DNA of 38,240 nt from Haplosporangium gracile (taxonomy: Eukaryota > Mortierellomycota > Mortierellomycetes > Mortierellales > Mortierellaceae), in contig JAAAUF010000350.1 of the NCBI GenBank assembly GCA_015499985.1, positions 1-38,240 of the forward strand. The letters are read 5' to 3'. The first letter of the stretch is position 1. The number at the start of each line of letters is the position of its first letter. This document shows, piece after piece, positions 1 to 14,598 of this stretch. Position numbers and translations under genes: made by a program. The notes beneath the pieces are model-generated. The model was not told where the DNA came from. It saw only the letters and a list, made by a program, of their open reading frames with translations, and made no database searches.

Positions 1-16
1 TGTGTGTGTGTTTGTG
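1..16. repeat. TG-rich microsatellite end
   Basis: The window opens in a run of TG dinucleotides interrupted by TTT. It probably continues to the left of the window. No other feature is visible before the promoter of the first gene. Confidence 0.6.
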
Positions 17-104
17 TTCGTTGATAACTAATGTCAAATCACGTATGAACGCCTGCTCACGTACGCCTTGAACCCTATTCAAAACGGGGATTTCCCCTTC
101 TTAT

Positions 105-211
105 CGTCCATACCTTTTTTCCTCTTCACACTCCCCTTTATCACGCCTCTTTCTTTTCCTCTTCCTTCTCCACTCTTCGCCCACTCAACAACTCCAATAC
201 AACATATAAAA
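105..211 (+). promoter_or_regulatory. CT-rich promoter tract and leader of ureG
   Basis: Sense-strand pyrimidine run (about 110-185) followed by a short A/C-rich leader ending AAAA before the start codon. The same arrangement precedes nearly all genes here. The assignment as core promoter/transcription start zone is inferred from this recurrence. Confidence 0.4.
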
Positions 212-1846
212 ATGTCTTGCCGCTTCGAAAAACACGGTTCAACCGCCTCAGGAGCCTCCGGTGGCCATGACCACAGCCATGACCACGACCACGACGGAAG
301 TCATTCTCATTCGCATGACCACGCAGGCCAAGACCATGCCGGTGCTCATTCCCACAGTCATGACGCACCCAAGTTGACCTCCAGCCAAAAGTACAGCCTC
401 ACAAAGCACGACGGCTGGACTCAGGCCGATATCGACCACGGTCACCGTCATGAACAGATCGATACTGCCGGCAAGTTTGTCGAACGCTCTTTGCCCGTCT
501 ACGATAACCGTGATTGGGAGGAGCGTACTTTCACTGTTGGTATTGGAGGGTAAGTCAGGGAATTTTTTTCTGTCTAGGCACTATACAATTTTTTCTCTTT
601 TTTGATCTTCGTTATTTTTCAGAGTCGGCCTTTTCATCGTGTCAAAGGGATGGCGTTTGGCGTTTGGCGTTCGGTGTGAACAATTGGGAGCTATGAGTAA
701 GCCGCCCAGAGGAGGGTGGGAATAGAAATTTCGTGCAATGGTTGTCCCACTTGCCCCCCTTTTACATATCAAGTAATGTACACTTGCTTTTATTATTCAG
801 GGAGGCGGGATGGATCTGATTGTGATATGAGTAAGCGGTTGTGGTTCGTTCAATGGGTTGCGGGGAACTTAACCATTTTGTTTCCTTCCGGTATCAATTT
901 CAGTCATATAAAAAGAAAGAGACCGGAATCAAGTCATTTCTTCTTTCTTTCCATGTGCATGTGATTCGTGATTCAGCAAATCATAATCGTTTCTCAGCTC
1001 GTCGTTACTCATCTTTATCTTCATTTGTTTCTTAGTCCCGTCGGATCGGGCAAGACGGCATTGATGTTAGAGTTGTGCAGGAGATTGTCGAAGGACTACA
1101 GCTTGGCCTGTGTGACCAACGACATCTTCACCACCGAGGACACAGACTTCTTGGTCAGGAATAAGGCCCTGGAAGATCCCGAGAGGATTGTGGCCATTGA
1201 GACCGGTGGATGCCCCCATGCCGCTATTCGTGAGGACATTTCGGCCAACCTGGCGGCGTTGGAGCAGTTGCAGGCAAAGTTCAACCCAGAGTTGTTGCTC
1301 ATCGAGAGTGGTGGTGATAACTTGGCCGCCAATTATTCTCGCGAGTTGGCTGATTATATCATCTATGGTACGTCTCTCCCTTTCATATGCTGGATTGTAA
1401 TCAATGTTTTGAGAAAGAGTGAAAAGGACTCTTACAAATTTTATGCTTCTTCGTTGACTGTGTTATTAGTTATTGATGTTGCCGGAGGAGACAAGGTTCC
1501 TCGCAAGGGCGGTCCAGGAACAAGCCAGTCAGACTTGCTGGTCATCAACAAGGTACAAATTAGAACGATCCGTTATCCTCGGACCAATCTCTGTACTTTA
1601 CACTGATATTCATTCTCCAACATTTTGATTTTAATCAATCAATGACGCGCTATTTGTCACTGATATTCAAAATAGACCGATTTGGCAGAGATTGTGGGTG
1701 CCAATTTGGATGTGATGGCCAGGGATTCGGCCAAGATGCGCGGACCTGGTCCCACAGTGTTTGCCCAGGTCAAGAACGGCGTCGGTTTGGACTCTATCAT
1801 CGAGCACATCCTCAGTGCCTACAATGAGAGTGGTGCTCGCAAGTAG
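212..1846 (+). CDS. ureG: Urease accessory GTPase UreG
   Basis: Exons 212-549, 1036-1367, 1470-1552 and 1676-1846 give a 307-residue protein; all introns are GT-AG and phase-consistent. UreG is the SIMIBI-class GTPase that drives nickel insertion into urease together with UreD/UreF in the cytosol. Visible family motifs: P-loop GPVGSGKT (residues 113-120, split by intron 1), the nickel-binding CPH motif (172-174), ESGGDNL, the [16 protein letters not shown] block and the NKTDLAE guanine-specificity motif. Residues 15-50 are very rich in His and Asp, a metal-binding/storage type extension seen in eukaryotic and some bacterial UreG proteins. The start at 212 gives the expected N-terminus and has A at -3. 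No urease gene or other accessory gene lies nearby. Intron 1 is long for this window (486 nt). Identification is very secure. Confidence 0.96.
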
Positions 1847-2165
1847 TGTGTTGTTTTTCTCACAGTCAAAAAAAGTAAAGCCAAAAAACGATAAGACACA
1901 TGAACATCATGCAAATTGTGTGTGTGTCCGATTGACACTCTTTATGTATTTCTTGCTTGCATTCCTCATTCTTCTACTCCTATCGTCCCTACATATCCTC
2001 GCAAATTGGTATACTAAATCTAGGAAGTTCCAGCAACCACCAACCTGGAAAAGAAAAGAGAGAGGAAAAAAAAAAGAAGCATTGGTTAATTAGCCTTTGA
2101 GCTTATTCAAGAAATAGCAAATGATTGACCATTATTTTTTTTAAAAAAAACGCAGAAGGCAAAGC
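1847..2165. other. Convergent 3' region between ureG and SEC23
   Basis: This 319-bp stretch holds the 3'UTRs of two converging genes. It contains A- and T-rich runs (for example 2068-2078 and 2131-2150) but no ORF of note. I see no perfect AATAAA for either gene. Confidence 0.6.
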
Positions 2166-5053
<2,888 letters not shown>

Positions 5054-5115
5054 GGCGATTTAGTTGTAGTTGGTGGAGAGGGAGATGATAGGAAAGAAAG
5101 AGTAAAGGAAAACAG
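5054..5115 (-). promoter_or_regulatory. CT-rich promoter tract and leader of SEC23
   Basis: Read on the minus strand, this is a pyrimidine tract followed by a CAACTACAACTAAA-type leader directly before the ATG. It forms one half of a 379-bp bidirectional promoter shared with the PLAA gene. Confidence 0.4.
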
Positions 5116-5358
5116 TAATTAAGATGATGTGTGTCTCGCCGTCTCCCATGCGACGACCAGTCAGGGACCTCCGTCTGGTCGCTCGTCCGTCCACGAAGGA
5201 AAAGCCACGCCGCGGCCTTGTACCTTGAATGCAGCCAATCAGAGACCGTGATTTTAACGAGCCAGTGACTGTTTCCCACCCTTTCTTTCGTACCTCTCGA
5301 GGACGAACGTACACTTCGCGTAGAGCAAAGCCAAGGACAAGAAAAAAAGTAAAAAGAA

Positions 5359-5432
5359 TCCTTTCGCTCTCTTCTTCTCTCACACACCCGCCAACCTGCC
5401 GACTCATCAACATCAACTACAACACTCACGCT
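5359..5432 (+). promoter_or_regulatory. CT-rich promoter tract and leader of PLAA/DOA1
   Basis: A CTTTCGCTCTCTTCTTCTCTC pyrimidine run is followed by a C/A-rich leader (CATCAACATCAACTACAACACTCACGCT) before the ATG at 5433. It is the plus-strand half of the divergent SEC23/PLAA promoter. Confidence 0.4.
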
Positions 5433-8400
5433 ATGACCTGGCAACTCTCAGCTATCCTTGCAGGACACAAAGGCGATGTAAGTAACACTCCTAAGACTCA
5501 CTTAAACTTCTAAACCCCGCAATTGAAACGTCAAAGACACTCCTCCCTGCAGACACAATTGTTAACAAACTGAATTGCATCTCGCTTCTCGCTTTGTAAA
5601 CAGGTCAAGGCTGTTATTGCCCCAACGGACGAATTGATTGCGTCCGTCTCCCGCGACAAGTCACTTATTACTTGGAAGCGAGAATCTAACAACAAATATT
5701 TGCAGGACAAGACCTTCAACGGACACACCAATTACGTCAACTCTGTTGCTTTTATCGGCGCATCAGAGGCCAACCCACATGGTAACAGACCAAGTTTGCT
5801 TTGCCATCAGGAGACCTTTTTTCTACATGCTATATCTCTTCACCTGTGAATCCATGCTTAACACATCAATATCACTTCTTTTTGTTTCTTTAGGATTAAT
5901 TGTCACTGGCGGAAGCGACAGATTGATCAACGTTTGGGACCCCGAAGATTCCAGCTCGCCAGTGTATACTCTTGTCGGACACACCGACAATGTTTGCTCG
6001 CTTTTCGCCGACATAGACGGACATATTGTTTCTGGCTCTTGGGATAAGTACGCAACGATTTATTCTTAGCGAAACTCATTGCATTACGTAAACGACCTTG
6101 AAAGCTTTTGGCTAACTAGGACATTCTCCTCTGGAACAATAGGACCGCCAAGATTTGGAGGAACTGGCAATGTGTTTACACACTTGAGGGTCACACTCAA
6201 GCCATTTGGGGAGTCCTGGAACTCGAGCACGAGGTTATTGTGACAGGTATGCATCTGCAGCTAATTGATAAAGGCACACGGAGCAAAAGGACCTTCTTTC
6301 ATCACATGGCTGACTCAAACACATCATTTTTGAATTCATGTAACGTTCTTCTCGCAGCATCTGCCGATAAGACGATAGCGATGTGGAAGGACGGCAAGAA
6401 GATCAAGACAATCACTGGTCATGAGGACTGTGTTAGATCATTGGCTCTTTTACCCGGCATCGGATTTGTATCTTGTGGAAATGATGGCGCAGTCATCGTC
6501 TGGTCAAACAGTGGCGATCCTGTTCAGGCTCTCGATGGGCACACGTCATTTGTCTACTCCCTGGCAACACTTCCTACTGGAGAAATCTTTTCAAGTGGCG
6601 AAGACCGTACAGTCCGCGTCTGGGAGAGTAAGTTTACTAGACAAGTACTAGACAAGGTAGAAGTCGTCATACCAGGCTTTGAAGACATATAGGAGCTAAT
6701 ACTCCCCTCTCTTTTTCCTTTGAATAGATGGCAAGTGTACTCAAACCATTATTCACCCGTGTGTCTCTGTTTGGTGCGTTGCAGCTCTTCCCAACGGCGA
6801 TATTGTCAGCGGAGGCTCAGATGGATTTGTCCGCGTTTTCACAAGGACTGCAGAGCGTGTCGCTGGTGCCGACACTTTGAAGGCATACGACGAAGAAAAC
6901 GCTGCAACTGCCATTCCCTCGTAAGTTATTTGAACCAGAGCTTATTTGTGGGCTATCCTCGTTTCATTGCGACTTTTGAACACAAAGACTGACTTTAAGC
7001 TTGTTTATGCCTGCAACGAAATGAAATTAGTAACCAAGTTGGTGATATCAAGAAGGACGATCTCCCAGGACCCGAAGCATTGGGACAGCCAGGAAAGAAG
7101 GATCAGGAAGTGAAGATGGTCCGTGTTGGAAACACAGTCGAGGCGCATATGGTAAGTTGACGTTCTCAGGCAGTTCGTCCTTTCGACTGTTATCACATCA
7201 CATACTGATCATGTCTGCATTCATCTCTTTCAGTGGTCTAATGCAGGGCAAGAGTGGTCCAAGATCGGCGAGGTCGTTGATGCTGTTGGCCAAAACAGAA
7301 AGCAGCTCTATGGTGGCATTGAGTACGATCATGTGTTCGACATCGACGTTGGTGAGGGAGTCCCGGCACTGAAGCTGCCATTCAATGTCACCGAAAATCC
7401 CTACACTGCAGCTCAGGAGTTTTTAACAAAGCACGACCTTCCCCAGGTGTATTTGGATCAAGTTGCGGACTTTATTACCAAGAATGCTCGCGCTGTTTCA
7501 CAAGGAGCCACTGCGGCAACTGGCGATCCTCTTACCGGTAAGTTTGTGTTAAGTGTCAAGACAGTTGCGATCTGCTTATTGAGGTGAAAGATGGAAAGAC
7601 TTACTTTTCTTTCGCTTTTGTATCCTAGGTGGGTCTCGATACACTCCTTCCCAGAATACTTCCTCGGGAATTGGATCCGTAAGTCAAAAATGTAAACCGT
7701 CTCCTCAGTGAGATTAAGCTCAAAGTTGTTTTATCTCTAATCAAGAACTTGTGTGAAATTTTCCATAGTACAACCCCTGGGGAAATGACACACCCAAAAC
7801 CCAGCCCGCCGTCAAGCGACTGATCCCTCAGGTCAGTGAAGAGAGTAATACCCTGTAAAAACGATTGCACTGGATCGCATTAGATAGTATTGATGATGAA
7901 TCTTATGTGATCATTTCCTTTTGCATATTAGTTGCTCAACGTGCCTTTCAAGGACGCCAATCTCCCCGCCATCCAGAAAAAGATGCTTCAGTTGAACATA
8001 GAGTTGACTCCCTCGGGCGTTGCACTTGATAGCACAGAATTGGCTCAGTTGGACAGTCTTTTCAATTTCTTGGAAGCTCCTCCCAAGCAACCAGTGGCCC
8101 AGCCTCAGTACTTGGCGCTACTGCTCAAGATTTTCAACACATGGCCCGAAACTTCTCGCTTCCCAGCTCTGGACTTGCTTCGTCTGCTGGCCTTGTACTC
8201 CAAGGACCCTATCGAGACTCCTAATCTGCTTAAGACCCTCTTGACAGCATCACGCACGCATGAGGCAAGCTTGATGTTGGTCGCCCGCCTTGTTGTCAAC
8301 TTTTGTGAGACGGGGGAAGGCCGTGAGGTTGCGATCAGCGAGATTTCGACTGTTATGGAGTTCATGGAAGTCGATGCTGTCTGGCAGAGCACCAACAAGA

Positions 8401-8831
8401 ACCTCAAGCTGGCCGTTGCCACAGTCTACATGTCCTACTCGACCTTGCTTTTGAAGCGTCACGATGATGATGCTTTGGCTATCCAGTATGTCGGAGTAAT
8501 TTCAAAGATCTTGGAGAAGGAGCGCGACCAGCAGGTTCAGTACCGTCTCCTTGTTGCCCTGGGCAACCTGATCTTTGCCCACGAGAGTGCCAAGGAGTCT
8601 GCAGCAATTTTTGAGGTTCGGAGGGTTGTCCAAGCCGCCGTTCTTTCACGACCCACCTCGGAGAAGATCACTACCGCACCTGTTGCAAGTAAGTTTATGC
8701 GTAAAAAAAAGGCGTTAGGGGTGTTTTGTGTAGAGCATTCATCCATCTGTGTCAGGTCTAGTACTCTTACATGTCTTTGACACGCCTTTATTTTTTGCCT
8801 TTGAATAGATGAAATTTTAAGTCTGCTTTGA
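5433..8831 (+). CDS. DOA1: PLAA/Doa1 (Ufd3/Lub1) ubiquitin-binding Cdc48 cofactor
   Basis: Twelve exons: 5433-5477, 5604-5781, 5894-6047, 6143-6246, 6358-6627, 6728-6920, 7031-7151, 7234-7537, 7629-7678, 7769-7831, 7932-8688 and 8809-8831; 753 residues. The family binds ubiquitin and the Cdc48/p97 ATPase and controls ubiquitin turnover, membrane-protein sorting and ribophagy. Seven WD40 repeats fill residues 1 to about 300 (for example GHTNYVNSV with GGSDRLINVWD). They are followed by a PFU ubiquitin-binding domain (about 345-430, GIEYDHVFDIDVGEG), a short linker with two small exons, and a PUL armadillo-like domain (about 495-753). The last coding exon is only 23 nt and supplies NEILSLL, matching the helical C-terminus of the PUL domain. 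All junctions were phase-checked. Length and domain order match the family well. Confidence 0.95.
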
Positions 8832-8861
8832 AGCGTTTAAAAATGGTGGCGTTTTATGTCA

Positions 8862-8867
8862 AATAAA
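8862..8867 (+). terminator. Poly(A) signal AATAAA of PLAA/DOA1
   Basis: AATAAA lies 31 bp after the stop codon, within the 134-bp gap to the next gene. Transcript ends and the next promoter must be packed into about 100 bp. Confidence 0.5.
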
Positions 8868-8892
8868 AATCTTTGTTTATCGAATTTTGATA

Positions 8893-8965
8893 TTGGCTTC
8901 GTTTCTTTGTCTTCCTTTCGCCACTCCTTTTCCCTCCTACCGTCATACACATACACATACAACCT
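8893..8965 (+). promoter_or_regulatory. CT-rich promoter tract and leader of ULS1-like gene
   Basis: Pyrimidine-rich run (about 8895-8940) followed by a CATACACATACACATACAACCT leader just before the ATG. It is very compact because the upstream gene ends at 8831. Confidence 0.4.
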
Positions 8966-11900
8966 ATGGAGGACACTGTCGATGTTGAGGCCTTGAGGGC
9001 GAGGCTCACTGTCTGCCGGAATCAACTTGAGAGCAACTCACTCATTAACACCCTCACACGTAAGGATGCTCTCCGGAAGGAAATTGACAGCATTGAAATG
9101 AAGCTCGCTCAGGCACTTGGCATCAAAGGCGACGACGACGACGACGACGCCGACGAACCAGTCAATCACCAGCCCGCAACCTTCATCATCAAGAATGAGA
9201 AATCGACAAGCCCCAACACCAAGAGTGACGTTGATGCCGCTACGCCAGAATCGCCTCATCGACCTCACATCAATAGTCCCAGCCATACACCATCACCTTC
9301 CTCCCAGGCTGGTGCTAATAGCTCTGGCACTGTCGCGGCCTCCCTGCGTAGCGGTGAAGCTGAGAGTATCAGATCGGCTCTTATGGATGCTGGTGAGGGC
9401 GATATGGACCTGGAGACTTTGCTCAAGGAGCAAGCTTTGATGGAACGGCGACTGGCTGACCTCAAGCGCAGAAGAGAAGAGGAGGACGAGGCGTTTGCCA
9501 GGTCCCTTCAAGAAGAAGAAGATAAGGCTTCTCGCCAGCCCCAACTTTCCTTCCAGAGCCCCACGCAACCCGCCACCATAACATCATCGTATTCATCATC
9601 CTCATCATCCCAGACCAACCCGTGGAGCTTCAGTCAGTCAAAAGCTGCGAAATCTCACCAGGAACGCATGGACGAAGAGATGGCGAAGCTTTTGGCAGAG
9701 TCTGAGGATAATGTCTTTGACCTCGCACAATCTCCCAAAAAGGCTCTGCAACCACAGAGCGACGCCAACCTGTCGACGCAGCCTACTTCTACTTTTTCGA
9801 TTTTCGAGAAGAAGATGAGAACCGATCCACCCTCTACATCAACTATCGGAGGCTCTTCATCAATATCCAGCAGTATTCTATCGACTAGAGCGCTTGGATC
9901 GAACGGAACCGGCAACACTCTCCTCGCAAACGGACTGTCAACCCAAACCACACCCTCCCAAAATCTTCAAGACTACGCAAGGTCTATTCTGAGTAAGTCC
10001 TCTTTGAGCTTATAGCTACTTTCTTTGTTTGGTACATGTGGTAATTTAGACATTGTATTACGGACATGGTTCGTAACATCTTTTTGTTTATATCTTCATT
10101 TGCACAATTTAGCGTCAGCGGCAAACTCCACCGCCAAGAAGGCCGCGGCGATCGACCTCACAAAGCCTTCGGTCGACTTGACCAAGAAGGTGTACGATGT
10201 TTCAAGTTCTGAAGACGAAGGCTTTGACTTTAACTCGGTGGCATTTGAAAATACCTGGAGTCGTCCCGATTTTGGAGGATATGGTAGCTTTGACGACTAT
10301 GATGAAGATGACGGTAGTGATGAACACCTCTTTGGCGAGGATGACGATGAGATGCCAGGATTCTCGGATTGGATTTTGAATCAATCCAAGTTGTGGGGCC
10401 AGCGACGGCTCGACTACGGCGGTTACAGTGGCTATGACAACAGTTATTATAGTGGTTATGACTACAACCGCACCCTGACAGCAGCCGAGTCGGAGAAGGA
10501 GCTACGAGATCTACTCGCCAACATTCAGGCTGCTGAGGAGGAGATTGCACCACAGGACCGCACCGGAACTCCAGAGGGTATGGCGGCCAACATTGCATTG
10601 CTGGAACACCAAAAGATTGGTCTGACGTGGCTACAGAAGATGGAGGAGGGCACCAACCGTGGTGGTATCCTTGGAGACGACATGGTACGTGAAGCTGTTA
10701 TTCCGTCGCGTGACTTCTATGTATTCACTACTGTAATGGTATATTTGATGTATTCCTCTCTCTTGATTTATTCCTAGGGCCTCGGCAAGACGATCCAGTC
10801 CATCGCGCTTATTGTGTCAAGGCCAGCGGAGCCAATTGATGACCCTGTCTTCTGGGACAACAAAGAGACCTACTATCGCGCTCCATCTCCCGAAAAACTC
10901 GTCAAGACAAAGGCCACCCTTGTCGTTGCCCCGGTCGCATTGATGTACCAGTGGGCGGAGGAATTACGAACAAAGACACAGCCTGGTCTCCTCAAGGTTC
11001 ATATCCACCATGGGTCCTCTAAGATTACTGACCCGGAAATGTTAAGACGCTACGATGGTAAGTAAACATTCCTGGCTGAACGACCATCCACATTTTGCCA
11101 ATACTGACATGAAGTCATTTTCTCTCATTCATTCACTATTAGTGATTATTACGTCCAACACGACCCTTGCAGGAGAGGCGGGAGACGACACTCCCAGGAA
11201 AAAGAAACCTATCGGAGCACTGTTCAAGGCTAATTTTCACCGTATTATCTTGGACGAGGCGCACATCATCAAGAACAAGTCAACCAAATCCTCTCTGGCT
11301 TGCGCCGCGCTCGCTTCCACCTATAGGTGGTGCTTGACAGGTATACACACACGATCGGCACTGACACCATGGACATGGACTGGTAGAATAAATTTGGTTT
11401 CTTACACATATCTTCGTTTATATGTTGTTGTTCATAGGTACACCTATCCAAAACAGTGTCAACGAGCTTTATTCCCTCATCCGCTTTCTCAACGTCCGAC
11501 CTTACTGCGATTGGGACGAGTTTAGAAACAAGATTTCGAACCCGATGAAGAAGCAGATGCAGTATGGTACAGCCATGCAGCGTGTTCAAGCTTTGCTCAA
11601 GGCCGTTTGTCTCCGAAGAACCAAAACCTGCATGGTGGACGGGAAGCCTATCCTGAACCTCCCAGACCGTAATGTCGAGATCGTCCATGCTCCATTCTCG
11701 CACGACGAAAGCGCCTTTTACCATGCTCTGGAGCACAGGATTCGCGAACGCTTCAACGCCTATGTTAAGGCAGGCACTGTTATGAAGAACTACTCCAACG
11801 TAAGGATACGTCCATTGTTGCTGCTGTATCGGATGTCGATTGTTGATTGTCAGTTTACTAATATAATTCCATACTAATTTATTTCCAATTGTTATTTCGA

Positions 11901-13370
11901 TCACTACATAGATTCTGGTGTTGCTTTTGCGACTGCGACAGGCTTGTTGCCATCCACATTTGATCAAGGATTTTGATAAAGTAACGGAAGTAGACGCCCC
12001 GCAAGGTCAGAAGGCGCATGTCGAGGTGTTGCTGGACAATTTGATGGAGGACATCATTCGACGACTGGTTGAACGCGAAGACGATATTCGGGAGTGTCCT
12101 ATCTGTATGGATGTGGGCGAGGAGAGTGTCCTTCTGAGCGCCTGTGGACATATCTATTGTCGTGCTTGCATCACTGGTAAGTCGCTTTAGAAGTTACGCG
12201 TTCCCTTACCAATTTTTTTAAACTCAAGCATCAGCATGTAACGTCAATGTTACTTGTTTTTGATAGACTTCTTGACCCGCCAGGAAGAAGAGGATCGAAA
12301 ATGCCCGGAATGTCGTCGACCTGCCAACCTCCAGAACTGTATTCCTGTCACAGACTTCAACGCTCGATACAACAAGCCTCCAGAGAGCGATCCCAAAGGC
12401 AAAAAAAGAGCGGATGAAGATGTGGACGAGGATAGTCTCAAGGCGCCGTTGGATATTGCAGTGCCCGGAGAACTGGACGACTGGATCAGCAGCAGCAAGA
12501 TTGACAGGATGCTCGAGGTTGTACGAGATGTGACTGGCAGACGAGAGAAGGTCATTATCTTTTCTCAGTTTACCAGTTTGCTCAAGCTGATCGAGAAGCC
12601 TCTGAACCAGGAGGGCATTAAGTACCTGATGGTAAGCATTGTGTTTTCGGTAGGAGATATATATAAAATGCACTCGTTGTACACCAGATTCTAAGTCATC
12701 TCAATCTTTTATTCCATATCATAAATAGTACGACGGTAGCATGTCGGCCTTGGAAAGAAACGAGGCGGTTCAGAGAATGACACATGACCCAAGCTATGGG
12801 GTCATGCTCATCAGTCTCAAATGCGGATCGCTTGGACTCAACTTGACTGTCGCCAACCAGTAAGTGTGGCTAGATTCGCTGTGCTCAAAGATTGACAGTT
12901 GGTTATTGAACGACGAGAGACGGTTAACTAATACATTTCATTATTTGTTGCTTATTTTATTATAGTGTGGTAATTATGGATCCATGGTGGAATCCTGCAC
13001 TTGAGAATCAGGCTATTGACCGAGTGCATCGAATCGGGCAGCGCAAAAATGTTTTTGTGCACAGACTTTGCATTCCTGACTCTGTGGAGGATCGAATTCT
13101 GGCCTTGCAGGCAAAGAAGAAGGCATTAGCGGACGGAGCTCTTGGCGAAGGAGATGTTCCTAAACTTGCTAAACTCGGAGTAAGCATAGCTTGTGATTCA
13201 TTACTCACTGCTTGACGTTTTTGATGAAAGAGATGTGTTGGACATGGTGCATTGCATCGTGTACATAGAAAACTTGATCTATGATATTTAATCTTCTATT
13301 TTCTTCTCTTTTCCCTTATTCTTCCTGCTTTTAGATGCAAGAACTTATGTTCCTCTTCCGTGGCGGTTGA
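8966..13370 (+). CDS. ULS1: Snf2-family ATPase with inserted RING finger, ULS1/Rrp2-like
   Basis: Ten exons: 8966-9992, 10113-10684, 10778-11057, 11143-11340, 11438-11799, 11912-12176, 12267-12631, 12729-12859, 12966-13179 and 13335-13370; 1149 residues. The family are SUMO-binding DNA translocases/ubiquitin ligases that remove SUMOylated proteins from DNA. Residues 1-500 are mostly disordered with a charged helix (about 150-185, containing [13 protein letters not shown]). SUMO-interaction-like IDLT and VDLT motifs and VYDV followed by SSSEDE lie at about 343-380. The Snf2 core then shows GDDMGLGKT (531-539), LDEAH, a C3HC4 RING (CPIC..CGHIYC..C..CPEC, from about residue 875), the IIFSQF motif and [21 protein letters not shown]. 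It ends with a short exon encoding [11 protein letters not shown], typical of the Rad5/Rad16/Uls1 group. Family membership is firm. Exact orthology to ULS1 rather than another RING-Snf2 member rests mainly on the SIM-like motifs and the lack of a HIRAN domain. Confidence 0.9.
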
Positions 13371-14008
13371 AAAATACCCGCTCTTTTTACAACTCCATAC
13401 AATAACGATAACGACGCCCTTGTACACTATCCAGCAATCAAAGACCTGTCACGACACCAACCATAGCTGTATTTCTTTTTGTAGTTTTTACGTAGCACAA
13501 TATCAATGCCTTTTGCTCTGAACACTTGGAAGAAGAAAGCCAGCAGACGCTGTTGGAACTAGATCGTGGCCTGGATGTTGAATACTGTCCTTCTTATTGT
13601 CTGAAAATAGAAGCAACGAAGAAAACGCGGTACTGATCACTGACATCTTTTGCACGACGTTTTGGTGCAAAGCGAGCTGGTCAGTGGAGAAGAGGGGCCG
13701 AAGTGAGAACGATCTTTAAGATCGCATGATTTAGGGGAAGAGGAAAAGAAGGGGACGAATGACCCTAAGTTGGCATGTATTCGCCTTATTCTTCCTCTGT
13801 CTCTCATTGTCACGGCGCCTTTCCTCCTCGTCTTCCTTCATGATCAGTCCCTTTTTAAAAAACTCCCTCTCCTTGGAAAGACAACAGACCACAAGTCATG
13901 ATCGGACTACAGTTCGACGCGCCAGAAATGGGCCAACAAGCACAACAGACGAATACACACGCATTAACCCAATCACACGTTCGCACAATCTCTCTCCTCT
14001 CTTCAAAT

Positions 14009-14021
14009 ACACACACACACA
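14009..14021. repeat. (AC)n microsatellite
   Basis: A short perfect AC run inside the gene-free region. Confidence 0.7.
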
Positions 14022-14075
14022 GTTTCTTCGTGCAGCTGGCATGCATTTTTCTCTAGTGCGTGCAGCACATGTATA

Positions 14076-14119
14076 AAGAGGAGAGAGAGGGAGAGAGGGA
14101 GAGAGAGAGAGAGAGAGCA
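14076..14119. repeat. (GA)n microsatellite
   Basis: Almost uninterrupted GA repeat with a few GGG interruptions, all purine on the plus strand. First of several long GA tracts in the gene-free region. Confidence 0.85.
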
Positions 14120-14349
14120 TATTCCCTGCATTTCACTAAAAGACCATTTTTTTTTCCCCCTTTCCGTTCGTCCGTTCGTCGGCATTAGTAGCACTTTCTT
14201 ACCGTCTTTTTGTTGCATCTCTGCTCGTTAAGTATTCAAACGTCCATGCAAGGATGCAACGAGAGAAAAAGCTGTTGAGGGCGAAGAATGGACACTGTTG
14301 CCATTGTGGTTGTCTCTCTGTGTGTATTTTTAATCTGGACGGTTAGGTC

Positions 14350-14388
14350 GAAGAGAGAGAGAGGAGGAAGGGGAGGAAGGGGAGGGGT
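14350..14388. repeat. Purine tract (GA then GGGGAGGAA)
   Basis: Pure-purine stretch on the plus strand with repeated GGAAGGGGAGGAAGGGGAGGGG units. Such sequence can adopt triplex or G-rich structures in vitro, but no function is visible. Confidence 0.6.
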
Positions 14389-14568
14389 GGCCGATTGCAA
14401 CGGTCTTTCATGTTTGCTGTTTGCTGTTAACAGTGTTCTGTTTATTTATCTTGCCTTTTTTGACTATATTGTTTGCATTCACAGTAGGGAACGTAAAGAG
14501 AAAAAGGGCAAGGCTTTTTGAATCTATAGCTCACAAGGTCTCGCCTTTTCTTTTTCTCGCTCTTGTTC

Positions 14569-14598
14569 ATACACACACACACACAGAGAGAGAGAGAC
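14569..14598. repeat. Compound (AC)n(AG)n microsatellite
   Basis: An AC run passes directly into an AG run, followed by CT-rich sequence, giving a weak hairpin potential with the TCTCTCTCT at 14603-14612. Confidence 0.75.

Noticed and set aside
68..211. N-terminal extension of UreG from 68
   Set aside because: It begins at a TTG codon and encodes Phe/Pro/Ser-rich sequence from the CT tract. UreG homology and context support the ATG at 212.
550..1035. Extra exon inside ureG intron 1
   Set aside because: Joining 549 to 1036 gives the continuous conserved TVGIGGPVGSGKT sequence, leaving no room for further residues.
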